Below are positions 1 to 7,669 of a stretch of DNA of 21,072 nt, piece by piece; within the stretch, counting starts at the first letter, position 1; every line of letters begins with the position of its first letter. The notes under the pieces are model-generated. The model did not search any database. It saw nothing but the letters and a program-made list of their open reading frames with translations, and had not been told where the DNA came from. This stretch comes from an uncultured Sphingopyxis sp. (GTDB lineage: Bacteria; Pseudomonadota; Alphaproteobacteria; Sphingomonadales; Sphingomonadaceae). Made by a program: the position numbers and the translations under genes. The stretch covers positions 1 through 21,072 of the forward strand of contig CALFXW010000125.1 of the NCBI GenBank assembly GCA_937957805.1, given 5' to 3'.

Positions 1-1287
1 GCCGCATGGGGGCTGGGGCAGGGCAGTGAGATTGACGTCGAAGGCCGCGTCTATTTCCCCCATTCGCTGGGCATATTTTATCAGGCAATCACCCAATATC
101 TGGGTTTTCCCCATTATGGCGACGAATATAAGGTCATGGGCCTCGCCCCCTATGGCACCCCTGTCGCGCTCGACAAAATGCGCCAGATCGTCAAGCTGGA
201 GGATGATGGCGGCTTCAAACTCGACACCAGATTTTTCCGCCACCATAAAGAAGGGGTCGCCTATAGCTGGGAGGATGGATCGCCGGTGGTCGGTGATTTA
301 TTCTCCCCCGCGCTCGAAGCATTGCTCGGCCCGCGCCGGGGTAAGGCGGATGAATTAACCCAATATCACAAGGATTTGGCGCGCTCTGCTCAGCGCATGT
401 ATGAAGAAGCCTTCTTCCATTTGCTGTGCCGCCTGCACGACAAGCATCAATTGGACGCGGTGACGATTGCCGGGGGTTGCGGCGCGAACAGCGTCGCCAA
501 TGGCAAGGTGCGGCGCGAAACCCCGTATAAGAATGTCTATGTCCAATCCGCAGCGGGGGATGCGGGCGGCGCGATTGGTGCGGCCTTTGCCATCTGGCAC
601 CGCGAAGGGGGGGCGCGCCAGTTCGTCATGGAACATGCCTATTGGGGGCCAGCGGCCGATGCGGCGGAAATTGACGCGCTGCTCAGCGCCGAAAAACCCG
701 CGCTTGATGCCGCCGGGTGCAGCGTCACGCGCCATGCTGATGTGGCGAGCCTCGCCAGCGAAACCGCCAGCGCGGTTGCCGATGGCAAGGTTATCGGCTG
801 GTTTCAGGGCGCGATGGAATGGGGCCCGCGCGCATTGGGCAATCGTTCGATCATCGGTGACCCGCGCCGCGCCGATATGAAGGATATTTTGAACCTGAAA
901 ATCAAACGGCGCGAAAGTTTCCGCCCCTTTGCCCCGTCGATCCTGAAAGACCATGTGATCGACTGGTTTGAGGAGGAGGATGACGTCCCCTTCATGATGC
1001 AGGTTTTCCAGATTCGTGCGGAAAAACGCGAACAAATCCCCGCCGTAACCCATGTCGATGGGTCGGGACGGCTGCAAACCGTCGATGCGGCCACAAACCC
1101 GCGCTATGCCGCGTTGATAGAGGCGTTTCGCGAACAGACCGGCGTGCCAATGGTTTTGAACACCAGTTTCAACGAAAATGAACCGGTGGTCTGCCGCCCC
1201 AAGGAAGCGCTTGATTGCTTCTTGCGCACCAAGATGGATGTTTTGGTGCTGGGTGATGTGCTGATCCGGCGTGAAAACAACGCCTAA
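1..1287 (+). CDS. NodU/CmcH-family carbamoyltransferase, 5' end cut by window edge
   Basis: Transfers a carbamoyl group from carbamoyl phosphate, via an adenylate, to a hydroxyl; in a polysaccharide locus the acceptor is probably a sugar. The frame is open from base 1, and the first in-frame ATG (136) falls inside the conserved stretch YKVMGLAPYG, so the true start lies upstream. About 428 residues are visible; the family is usually nearer 550-600, so part of the N-terminal Kae1-like domain, including its metal-binding histidines, is missing. Clear signatures are GGCGANSVANGK (about 469-504) with AAGDAGGAIGAAF just after it, and the C-terminal domain motif GAMEWGPRALGNRSIIGDPR (about 808-867) followed by RESFRPFAPSIL. 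The TAA stop abuts the ATG of the next gene with no gap, so the two are probably cotranscribed. Family assignment is confident; the acceptor is unknown. Confidence 0.93.
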   Translation, partial: AAWGLGQGSEIDVEGRVYFPHSLGIFYQAITQYLGFPHYGDEYKVMGLAPYGTPVALDKMRQIVKLEDDGGFKLDTRFFRHHKEGVAYSWEDGSPVVGDLFSPALEALLGPRRGKADELTQYHKDLARSAQRMYEEAFFHLLCRLHDKHQLDAVTIAGGCGANSVANGKVRRETPYKNVYVQSAAGDAGGAIGAAFAIWHREGGARQFVMEHAYWGPAADAAEIDALLSAEKPALDAAGCSVTRHADVASLASETASAVADGKVIGWFQGAMEWGPRALGNRSIIGDPRRADMKDILNLKIKRRESFRPFAPSILKDHVIDWFEEEDDVPFMMQVFQIRAEKREQIPAVTHVDGSGRLQTVDAATNPRYAALIEAFREQTGVPMVLNTSFNENEPVVCRPKEALDCFLRTKMDVLVLGDVLIRRENNA

Positions 1288-3288
1288 ATGCAGGGCTATC
1301 GCCGCGATATAGATGGGCTGCGCGCCATCGCGGTGGGTTCGGTGCTGTTGTTCCACGCCGGGGTATCTTCGCTGTCGGGCGGCTTTACCGGGGTCGATAT
1401 ATTTTTCGTCATATCCGGCTTTTTGATTACCGGCCTGTTGGTGGCAGAGGGGGCGGCAACGGGCCGCATTTCCATCGGCAATTTTTATGCGCGGCGGGTC
1501 AGGCGATTATTCCCGGCGCTGGTGTTGATGCTGGTGGCGGTGACCCTCGCATCATTCTGGCTGTTACCCGCCGATGGCACACGGCAGGATTTTGCCAAAA
1601 GCGCGCTTGCCGCCATGGGCTTTGTAGCCAATTTTTTCTATATGTTTCAACCATCTGGCTATTTCGCGCCGGAGGCTGAGGTATATCCGCTGCTCCACAC
1701 CTGGACGCTGGCGGTGGAGGAGCAATTTTACCTCGTCTGGCCGCTGCTCATCTGGGGGATCATGTGGCTGGCCCGGCGGCGGGGGCTGGGGGTAAAGCGG
1801 CTATATATCGGCGTATTCACGCTCACCCTGCTGGTCAGTTTTGGCGTGGCGCAATGGGTTATTCACTGGCGCGCGCCGGTCGGATTTTATTTCATGCCGC
1901 TCAGGGCATGGGAATTTGCGGTTGGCGCGTTGATCGCCGTTTTGCCGCTGGCCCGTTGGCAGGGCGGGTGGACGCGCCTGCTCACCCCATTGGGGCTGGC
2001 CGCGATGATCGCCGGTTTTTTCGCCATCGACGGCAGCCGCCCTTTTCCCGATTTTTGGGCGCTGCTGCCGGTTTTTGGCGCGGGCGCGGTCATCTGGGGC
2101 GGGGTGGTGGATGGCGATGGCTGGGGCAGCCGGTTGCTCGCCACCGCGCCGATGACCTATTTGGGTAAGCTCAGCTATGGCCTCTATTTGTGGCATTGGC
2201 CGCTGCTCGCACTGGTGCGCGGCCATTATCTGGGCGAAGCACCGCCCGCCGCGATATGGGGGGCGGTGGCGGCGTCGATTGCGCTGGCCTCGCTCAGCTA
2301 TCACCTCATCGAAACGCCGATCCGCCAGCAAAAATGGGGCTGGGTGCGCGGGCAGGGGCGTTCGCTGGCCGCAGGCGCGGCGGCGCTGGTGCTGGTGATG
2401 ACGGGGGGAATGGCCACTTGGCAGGGCGCGAAATTGGCGCTTGCCGCATCGCCCCAATTGCAGGCGATACGGGCGGGGCGCGATGGAAATTTGCCCGATT
2501 GGCCCGCGCCATGCGCCAATTATCAGGCGCATTTCGCCGGGCTTGCCGCCGCCACACAATGCAAGATTGGCAATAAGGATGATCGGCAGCCTTTGCTGCT
2601 GGTCGGTGATTCGCATGCCTATCATCTGCTCGGCATGTTTGATGCTTGGGGCAGGGCGGCGAACGTCGCCATTTTGCCCCGCACGCGCGGTGGTTGCCGC
2701 CCGATTGATGGCCCGGCCAATGTCATTGGTCGCCTGTGGTCGGCGGACTTGAGCCGCGATTGCACCGCCTATCTGACGGCAGCGCGCGCAGAGGCGGCGC
2801 AGCTTGCGCGGGGGCGCATGGTTTCGGGCATCATCCTTGCCGCGCGCTGGCCGCGCGCTGCACAACCGGCGAGCCTGATGGGGCTGGGCAGCGCGGCGGT
2901 AACGGCGCGTGATGCGGCGTGGGAGGATTGGGCGCGGGCCAGTGCCGCATGGCAGGTGCCGATGACCATCATCGTCGATACGCCGCAATTCGCGCATGAT
3001 GTTCCCCAATGTCTGGGTCGCCGGGATGCGGCGCAATGCGATATTTCGCGCATAGAGGCGGAGCGGCAGCAGGGTGAAATGCTCTCGGCGCTCGAACAAT
3101 TGCGCGCGCGCCACCCGCATGTGCGGATATTATCGCTGATCGATGGGCTGTGCGATACGGCGCGCTGTCCGGCGGTGCGGGACAATGTCGTCCTGTGGCG
3201 TGATGCCAATCATTTAAGTTTGGCGGGCAGCCGCGAACTGGCGGTGCGCTTGCGTCCAAAACTGGATGCGATAGGGCAGGCACGGTGA
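1288..3288 (+). CDS. Acyltransferase-3 / SGNH fusion, O-acetylase of OafA type
   Basis: A 666-residue inner-membrane O-acyltransferase, predicted to move an acyl (commonly acetyl) group across the membrane onto a glycan. Residues 1 to about 345 form the multi-span acyltransferase-3 domain. The R-x10-H motif is R12/H23, followed by GVDIFFVISGFLITGLL near 35 and HTWTLAVEEQFYLVWPLL near 137. One further membrane span near 358-375 leads to a C-terminal SGNH domain with GDSH at 440-443 (nucleophile S442) and the D639-A-N-H642 dyad. Several cysteines in the C-terminal part (for example in CRPIDG, SRDC, VPQC and GLCDTARC) suggest disulfides, which fits a periplasmic domain. This layout matches full-length OafA/OafB-type proteins. 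The start directly follows the carbamoyltransferase stop. The acyl donor and target sugar cannot be read from sequence. Confidence 0.93.
   Translation: MQGYRRDIDGLRAIAVGSVLLFHAGVSSLSGGFTGVDIFFVISGFLITGLLVAEGAATGRISIGNFYARRVRRLFPALVLMLVAVTLASFWLLPADGTRQDFAKSALAAMGFVANFFYMFQPSGYFAPEAEVYPLLHTWTLAVEEQFYLVWPLLIWGIMWLARRRGLGVKRLYIGVFTLTLLVSFGVAQWVIHWRAPVGFYFMPLRAWEFAVGALIAVLPLARWQGGWTRLLTPLGLAAMIAGFFAIDGSRPFPDFWALLPVFGAGAVIWGGVVDGDGWGSRLLATAPMTYLGKLSYGLYLWHWPLLALVRGHYLGEAPPAAIWGAVAASIALASLSYHLIETPIRQQKWGWVRGQGRSLAAGAAALVLVMTGGMATWQGAKLALAASPQLQAIRAGRDGNLPDWPAPCANYQAHFAGLAAATQCKIGNKDDRQPLLLVGDSHAYHLLGMFDAWGRAANVAILPRTRGGCRPIDGPANVIGRLWSADLSRDCTAYLTAARAEAAQLARGRMVSGIILAARWPRAAQPASLMGLGSAAVTARDAAWEDWARASAAWQVPMTIIVDTPQFAHDVPQCLGRRDAAQCDISRIEAERQQGEMLSALEQLRARHPHVRILSLIDGLCDTARCPAVRDNVVLWRDANHLSLAGSRELAVRLRPKLDAIGQAR
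1393..1415 (+). repeat. 23-bp identity shared with 4243-4265 in the acyltransferase paralogue
   Basis: This segment encodes VDIFFVIS in the acyltransferase-3 domain and is identical base for base to 4243-4265, including two ATA isoleucine codons, although the flanking DNA of the two genes has diverged. It is coding sequence, not an inserted repeat. Confidence 0.7.
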
Positions 3289-3304
3289 TTGTCAGGGGGG
3301 AAGG

Positions 3305-4120
3305 ATGATGGCTGCACTGCCGTTTGATGCAAGCTGGCCCGAAAGTTGGCGTTTGGCGCATCCGTTCGACCGGCTGGAAATCTGGGGCGAAGACCCGCGC
3401 CATGGCTATGCGCGCATGTATAAAAACCGGCGGGCGCATGTCCTGCAGGCGGTGGCGCGCCTCGCACCTGTGCCCGGCCATATCCTCGACATTGCGGCGG
3501 CGGCGGGCAATTTTACCAATGCCGTTGCCGCAATGGGACATCGCGTCACATGGAATGATTTTCGCGGCGAATTGGCGGATTATGTCGCGTTAAAGGCACC
3601 TGCGGATGCCCAAATTGACTATGTTGCGGGCAATATATTGGAACGCGGGGCGGCGCTGGCCGACAGCTATGACCTCGTCCTCGCGCTCGAAGTCATCGAA
3701 CATGTCGCCCACCCTGACCAGTTTTTGCACGCCATCAGCCGCCTCGTCAAACCGGGCGGGCATATCATCATTTCGACCCCCAATGGCGGCTATCTGATGA
3801 ATAAACTGCCGCGCTTTTCCGATTTTGATGATCCGTCGGTGTTTGAAGGGCAGCAGTTCAAGCCCGACGCCGACGGGCATATATTTTTGCTCCACGAAGA
3901 TGAGATGCGCAGCCTGAGCGCGGCGGCGGGGCTGGAATTGGTCGAACACCGGCTGTTCAGCTACCCGCTGACTTGCGGCTACCTCAAAACCGGGGGGGTG
4001 GCGCGGCTGTTGCCCGATGCGATCATCCACATGGCGGAACGTGCAGGCAGCCTGTTGCCCGCAGCGCTGCAGCGCAAATTTGCCACCGCGTCGATGACCA
4101 TTTTACGCCGCCCTGCATGA
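3305..4120 (+). CDS. Class I SAM-dependent methyltransferase
   Basis: A 271-residue soluble protein with the Rossmann order of a class I methyltransferase. Motif I is LDIAAAAGNFT (L61-T71), the acidic residue after strand 2 lies in VTWNDFRGE, motif post-II is DLVLALEVIEHVAHPDQFL, and KPGGHIIISTPNGG follows. The combination EVIEHV...PGG...STPN resembles the UbiG/Methyltransf_11-23 families. Motif I has alanines where glycines are usual. In this locus it probably methylates a sugar hydroxyl (inference). The start may be ATG 3305 or ATG 3308; the G-run at 3295-3300 is better spaced from the second. The gene follows the acyltransferase by 16 bases, and its TGA overlaps the next ATG. Confidence 0.88.
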   Translation: MMAALPFDASWPESWRLAHPFDRLEIWGEDPRHGYARMYKNRRAHVLQAVARLAPVPGHILDIAAAAGNFTNAVAAMGHRVTWNDFRGELADYVALKAPADAQIDYVAGNILERGAALADSYDLVLALEVIEHVAHPDQFLHAISRLVKPGGHIIISTPNGGYLMNKLPRFSDFDDPSVFEGQQFKPDADGHIFLLHEDEMRSLSAAAGLELVEHRLFSYPLTCGYLKTGGVARLLPDAIIHMAERAGSLLPAALQRKFATASMTILRRPA

Positions 4121-5196
4121 ACCAGCGGGCCGGAAATATTGGCGGGCAAATCGCCGGGATTGACGGGTTGCGTGCGCTGTCGGTGCTGTTCGTCATGGCG
4201 CTGCATGCCAGCTATGGACGGCTGAACGGCGGGTTTCTGGGCGTCGATATATTTTTCGTCATATCGGGATTTCTGATCACCCATTTGCTGGTGGAGGAAC
4301 AAAGGTTGAGCGGGCGGGTCAGCCTGTGGCATTTTTACCTGCGGCGCGCCTTTCGCATCCTGCCGCCGCTGATAGCGACCATCAGCCTCGCGCGCATCCT
4401 CTGGCGCGGCGCTGCGGCGGACATTTGGCCGGTGGCGCGCGCCGCGCTGTTTTTCTATGCCAATTTCCTGCCCGCCGAACGATTGGGCGATTTGGGGCAC
4501 ACTTGGTCGCTGGCGATTGAGGAACAATTTTATCTGGTCTGGCCGCTGCTGTTCATCCTCCTTGCCGCGCGCTGGCCGCGTGCGCTGATGGCGGTGGCGG
4601 TGGCGGTGATTTTGGGCTCCTTCCTCACGCGATATTATCTGGTGAATGTCGGCGCGGATTTGAACGCGCTTTACAGCTTTACGCCCGCGCGGCTTGACCC
4701 GATCATGCTCGGCAGCCTGATTGCGTTGTCGGGCGTTGTGCAGCGGTCATTCCCGCCAGCGATGGTGCGGGCAGCGGCGTGGGGCAGCTTTGCGCTGGCT
4801 GTCGGCTTTTTCCTGTTTGCGACGCGCGATAGGATGCAGGGGGTGCCGGTCAACTTCCTGTTGTTCGCGCTGGTTTCGGGAACATTGGTGGCCAGCGTGC
4901 CGCAGCTTGCCCCCCGCGACCCGCTGGCGATGCTGCTCGGCAACCCGATTGCCCGCTATATCGGTAAACGCAGCTATGGCCTCTACCTCTATCACTACCC
5001 GATTTTCGGCGCGATGGAGGGTGCGCGCATAGAGGGGGATTTGGTCAATTATATCTGGGTGACGGCGGTTAAATTCCTGATCGCCTTTGGGGTGGCAGAA
5101 TTGTCGTGGCGTTTGATCGAACAGCCGATGCTGCGGTTGAAATCGCGGATCGCCGCGCGGCCAACGGCCCCCACAACCGCAAGCTCCGCCGCATGA
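4117..5196 (+). CDS. Acyltransferase-3 family membrane O-acyltransferase, no SGNH domain
   Basis: A 359-residue membrane protein made only of the acyltransferase-3 domain. The start ATG at 4117 overlaps the methyltransferase stop (ATGA); an in-frame ATG at 3973 would run through the preceding gene and is not used here. The R-x10-H motif is R19/H30, followed by GVDIFFVISGFLITHLL near 43-59 and HTWSLAIEEQFYLVWPLL near 129. The C-terminal part has IGKRSYGLYLYHYPIFG and ends in a short basic/alanine-rich tail. It is a paralogue of the N-terminal half of the 1288-3288 gene but lacks the periplasmic SGNH module, so it either works alone or with a separate partner. Likely role: O-acylation of a sugar in the repeat unit or polymer. 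Family is sure; substrate is not. Confidence 0.92.
   Translation: MNQRAGNIGGQIAGIDGLRALSVLFVMALHASYGRLNGGFLGVDIFFVISGFLITHLLVEEQRLSGRVSLWHFYLRRAFRILPPLIATISLARILWRGAAADIWPVARAALFFYANFLPAERLGDLGHTWSLAIEEQFYLVWPLLFILLAARWPRALMAVAVAVILGSFLTRYYLVNVGADLNALYSFTPARLDPIMLGSLIALSGVVQRSFPPAMVRAAAWGSFALAVGFFLFATRDRMQGVPVNFLLFALVSGTLVASVPQLAPRDPLAMLLGNPIARYIGKRSYGLYLYHYPIFGAMEGARIEGDLVNYIWVTAVKFLIAFGVAELSWRLIEQPMLRLKSRIAARPTAPTTASSAA
4243..4265 (+). repeat. 23-bp identity shared with 1393-1415
   Basis: Second copy of the identical 23 bases, in the same protein position of the second acyltransferase-3 gene. It probably reflects paralogy with strong local constraint or gene conversion. Confidence 0.7.
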
Positions 5197-6521
5197 TCCG
5201 GCAACGCATCAAAAGCTTTACCAACGCGGGCGGGGTCGGGCGGCAATTGGCCGAACAGACTTTGGTCAACCTCGTCATTCAGGCGCTGGGCGCGATTACG
5301 ACATTGTCGTTCGTCCACCTGTTGACCGTGCCTGCCTATGCCACATTCGGCCTAGCGGTTTCGACGGTGGGGTTTATTTCCATCGCCAGCGATCTGGGGT
5401 TGGGGGCGTCAATCAGCTATTTCTGGCGCGCCGCGACCAAGGGGGAACAGGATTTCGCCCATCATTACGCCGCTGCGCTCAGCATCCGCCGTTTCTTGTT
5501 TGTGGGGGCGAGTGTCATTGCGGTTGCCGTCACCTGCTGGCTGGAATTGCGGCAGGGGATGGGCGCCGGGCATCTGGCGCTGCTGGCGCTGCTGACGGTC
5601 GCGCTCGGCTGGATGCAGCTTAATGCGCAGATGAAGGTGCAGCCCATCCGCCTGTCGGGCGCGCTGCGGCAGGCCAATTTGGCCGAATTGGGCGGCGCGG
5701 TGCTGCGCGCGATGCTCGCCGTGCTGACCTTTGTCCTCTTGTGGCAGCAGGCGTGGTTTCCGTTGATTTCGCTGGGGCTGGGCGGGGCGCTGACATGGGT
5801 GCTTGCCGAACGCTGGCGGCCCGAAGTGCTGCGCGCGCATATTCAGCCGACGCGTGATAATATCCGCGCGGTCATCGGCTATATCCGGCCGACATTTTTC
5901 AATTCGCTGGTTTTTGCGATGCAAGGGCTGTTGCCATTTTGGCTCGCATCGCTGAGCGGCGGGGCAATTGTCGTTGCCGAAACATTTGCATTGGGGCGGC
6001 TGGCGGCAATTTTTACGATGATCAACGCGCTGATGAGCAATGTCATCATCCCACGTATCGTCAATTTGCAGGATGACACGCATGCGCTGCGTAACGGTTT
6101 GGTGCCGGTGGCGATGGTTGCGCTATTTTGCGCGCTGCTGATCGGCGCGGCGGCGATTTTCCCGCAGCCATTTTTGCTGCTGCTCGGCGGCAATTATGCG
6201 CACCTCCATACCGAATTATTGCTTTGTCTGGGCGCGGTCAGCCTGCAAACCATGGCGATGATGGTGGGACAGGTCAGCCGCGCGATGGGTTGGGTGCGCT
6301 TTGAACCGTGGAGCGTCGCTGTCCATGTCGTGATCATCGCTGGGATGCTGCCGCTGTTCGATTTTTCGACCAGTGCGTCGGTGCTGTTGTTCACGCTGTT
6401 GATTGCGCTCGCTAATCTGCTTGAAAATCTGGCGATAATTGCGATGGGCATGGCAGGCATCGACAGTCGCCCGCGCAGGCTGCGCGGCGATATGGCCATA
6501 GATTTGGAGGATATGGGGTGA
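5193..6521 (+). CDS. Polysaccharide (lipid-linked oligosaccharide) flippase, Wzx/RfbX-like
   Basis: A 442-residue polytopic membrane protein of the polysaccharide biosynthesis/MOP type, predicted to flip the undecaprenyl-linked repeat unit to the periplasm. The N-terminus has the usual layout of a basic segment (RQRIKS) followed by a first amphipathic span LAEQTLVNLVIQALGAITTL. Repeated hydrophobic segments continue to about residue 425, consistent with 12 or so spans. Typical pieces are DLGLGASISYFWR near 68-80, GYIRPTFFNSLVFAMQGLLPFWLASL near 230, and LLLLGGNYAHLHTELLLCLGAVSLQT near 330. The start at ATG 5193 overlaps the acyltransferase stop; the frame is open upstream only because it shadows that gene. 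It is the only flippase candidate in the window. Confidence in the superfamily is high; assignment as Wzx rests on context. Confidence 0.85.
   Translation: MIRQRIKSFTNAGGVGRQLAEQTLVNLVIQALGAITTLSFVHLLTVPAYATFGLAVSTVGFISIASDLGLGASISYFWRAATKGEQDFAHHYAAALSIRRFLFVGASVIAVAVTCWLELRQGMGAGHLALLALLTVALGWMQLNAQMKVQPIRLSGALRQANLAELGGAVLRAMLAVLTFVLLWQQAWFPLISLGLGGALTWVLAERWRPEVLRAHIQPTRDNIRAVIGYIRPTFFNSLVFAMQGLLPFWLASLSGGAIVVAETFALGRLAAIFTMINALMSNVIIPRIVNLQDDTHALRNGLVPVAMVALFCALLIGAAAIFPQPFLLLLGGNYAHLHTELLLCLGAVSLQTMAMMVGQVSRAMGWVRFEPWSVAVHVVIIAGMLPLFDFSTSASVLLFTLLIALANLLENLAIIAMGMAGIDSRPRRLRGDMAIDLEDMG
6506..6510 (+). promoter_or_regulatory. Shine-Dalgarno GGAGG supporting a GTG start
   Basis: GGAGG ends 7 bases before the GTG at 6518, inside the last codons of the flippase gene. 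It supports a GTG start with a GTGA stop-start overlap, rather than a later internal start. Confidence 0.75.
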
Positions 6522-7654
6522 ACCAGCATCAGGATCAGGCGGCACCCGCGGACGGGCCGAACCCCAAAAGCCTGTGGTGGAGCCTTGTCATCGGGTTGTT
6601 GCTGGCGTTCGGCATCCTCGAATATGCGGCGCACCGCTGGCTCTTTGCGCTCGAACAGGCGGCCTATGGGCGGGAGACGAGCGCAGCGGAAGCGCGCGAT
6701 TTCGTCTGTCAGGGGGCATCGAACCACCCGATTTGTGCGGCGGCCTTTGCGCGGGCCGGTCGCCCGCCCGCCGCGCTGTGGCTGGGCAACAGCCAGCTTG
6801 CCGCGATCAACCGGATGCAGCAGGGAGACCGCAATGCCCCGGCCATCCTCCACAGTGATTTGGCGGCGCGCGGGCGTTACCTTGTCAGCTATCAGATGCC
6901 CAACGCCTCGCTCGACGAACATTTATTGACGGTGGAGGCTTTGTTGCCGACCTTTAATCCGCGACTGGTAATCCTGCCGATCTGCTATGACGATATTCGC
7001 GAAACCACCATCCGCGCGGATGTGCGCGCGATGATCGACATGCCCGGCGTGCGCGCGTCGATGGTTGCTGACCCCTTTGGCGCTGAAATGCTGCGCGTCG
7101 CGGCGGCGGGCACCACCGATGCAGAGGTTTCGACCGAAGATCCCAAATCGGTGCGCCCCAAGGTGGAGGCGGCGCTGGTCGACTGGCTGGAGGCGCATTC
7201 GTCGCTATGGGCCAAGCGCGACAGTCTACGCGGGATGTTGGGCTTTGCTATTCACACGCTGCGCAACAAGATTTTGGGCATAAACTCGCAGTCAAAGCGC
7301 CCCGTGCCCCCGTCGCTGGAGGCGGAGCGGCTGGCGCGACTGAACCAGTTTTTGGGCGAAATGCGCAGCCGGGGCACCCGCGTGCTCATCTATGTGCCGC
7401 CCTATCGCCAGAATGTATCCGGCCCCTATGTCGCGGCGGATTATGCGCGCTTCAAGGCGCGGCTGGCCGCGATGGCGGCAGCAAACGGCGCGCGTTATGC
7501 CGACCTCGATAACATCGTTCCCGGCCCCGAATGGGGGATGGTGACCGATGATCTGTTCGGATTTCAGGAATATGATTTCATGCATTTCACCGCCGCCGGG
7601 CACCAAAGATTGGCCAACGGCGTCGATGCGCAATTGCGCGCGATGCAGTTTTAA
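6518..7654 (+). CDS. Membrane-anchored SGNH-like protein, probable partner of the adjacent MBOAT acyltransferase
   Basis: A 378-residue protein with one N-terminal membrane anchor (about 20-37, LWWSLVIGLLLAFGILEY) and a periplasmic domain. The domain has an SGNH-like plan: LGNSQ (G90-Q93, candidate nucleophile S92) takes the place of GDS, a central strand reads PRLVILPICYDDIRE, and the C-terminal dyad is D353-F-M-H356 in EYDFMHFTAAGHQRL. Cysteines C64 and C73 could pair. A one-span SGNH protein directly before an MBOAT gene recalls the AlgI/AlgX-AlgJ and DltB/DltD pairs, where the MBOAT passes an acyl group to the SGNH partner for transfer to the glycan. That role is inferred from fold motifs and neighbours. 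The start is GTG 6518, overlapping the flippase stop. Confidence 0.8.
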   Translation: MNQHQDQAAPADGPNPKSLWWSLVIGLLLAFGILEYAAHRWLFALEQAAYGRETSAAEARDFVCQGASNHPICAAAFARAGRPPAALWLGNSQLAAINRMQQGDRNAPAILHSDLAARGRYLVSYQMPNASLDEHLLTVEALLPTFNPRLVILPICYDDIRETTIRADVRAMIDMPGVRASMVADPFGAEMLRVAAAGTTDAEVSTEDPKSVRPKVEAALVDWLEAHSSLWAKRDSLRGMLGFAIHTLRNKILGINSQSKRPVPPSLEAERLARLNQFLGEMRSRGTRVLIYVPPYRQNVSGPYVAADYARFKARLAAMAAANGARYADLDNIVPGPEWGMVTDDLFGFQEYDFMHFTAAGHQRLANGVDAQLRAMQF

Positions 7655-7669
7655 GGGCGGGGCCGGGCG

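Noticed and set aside
26..358. Plus-strand frame near the window start that could be read as a small gene
   Set aside because: It is out of frame with the carbamoyltransferase, which is open from base 1 with conserved residues.
355..1356. 333-codon open frame on the minus strand opposite the carbamoyltransferase
   Set aside because: Antisense shadow of a gene with clear carbamoyltransferase motifs; no domain or translation signal seen.
1801..3120. 439-codon open frame on the minus strand inside the AT3-SGNH gene
   Set aside because: It lies wholly antisense to a well-supported gene and its product is rich in Arg, Gln and Pro without any recognisable motif; long shadow frames are expected in GC-rich coding DNA.
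5409..6083. 224-codon minus-strand frame inside the flippase gene
   Set aside because: Its composition (many Gln, Arg and His) is that of an antisense membrane-protein gene, with no support as a real gene.
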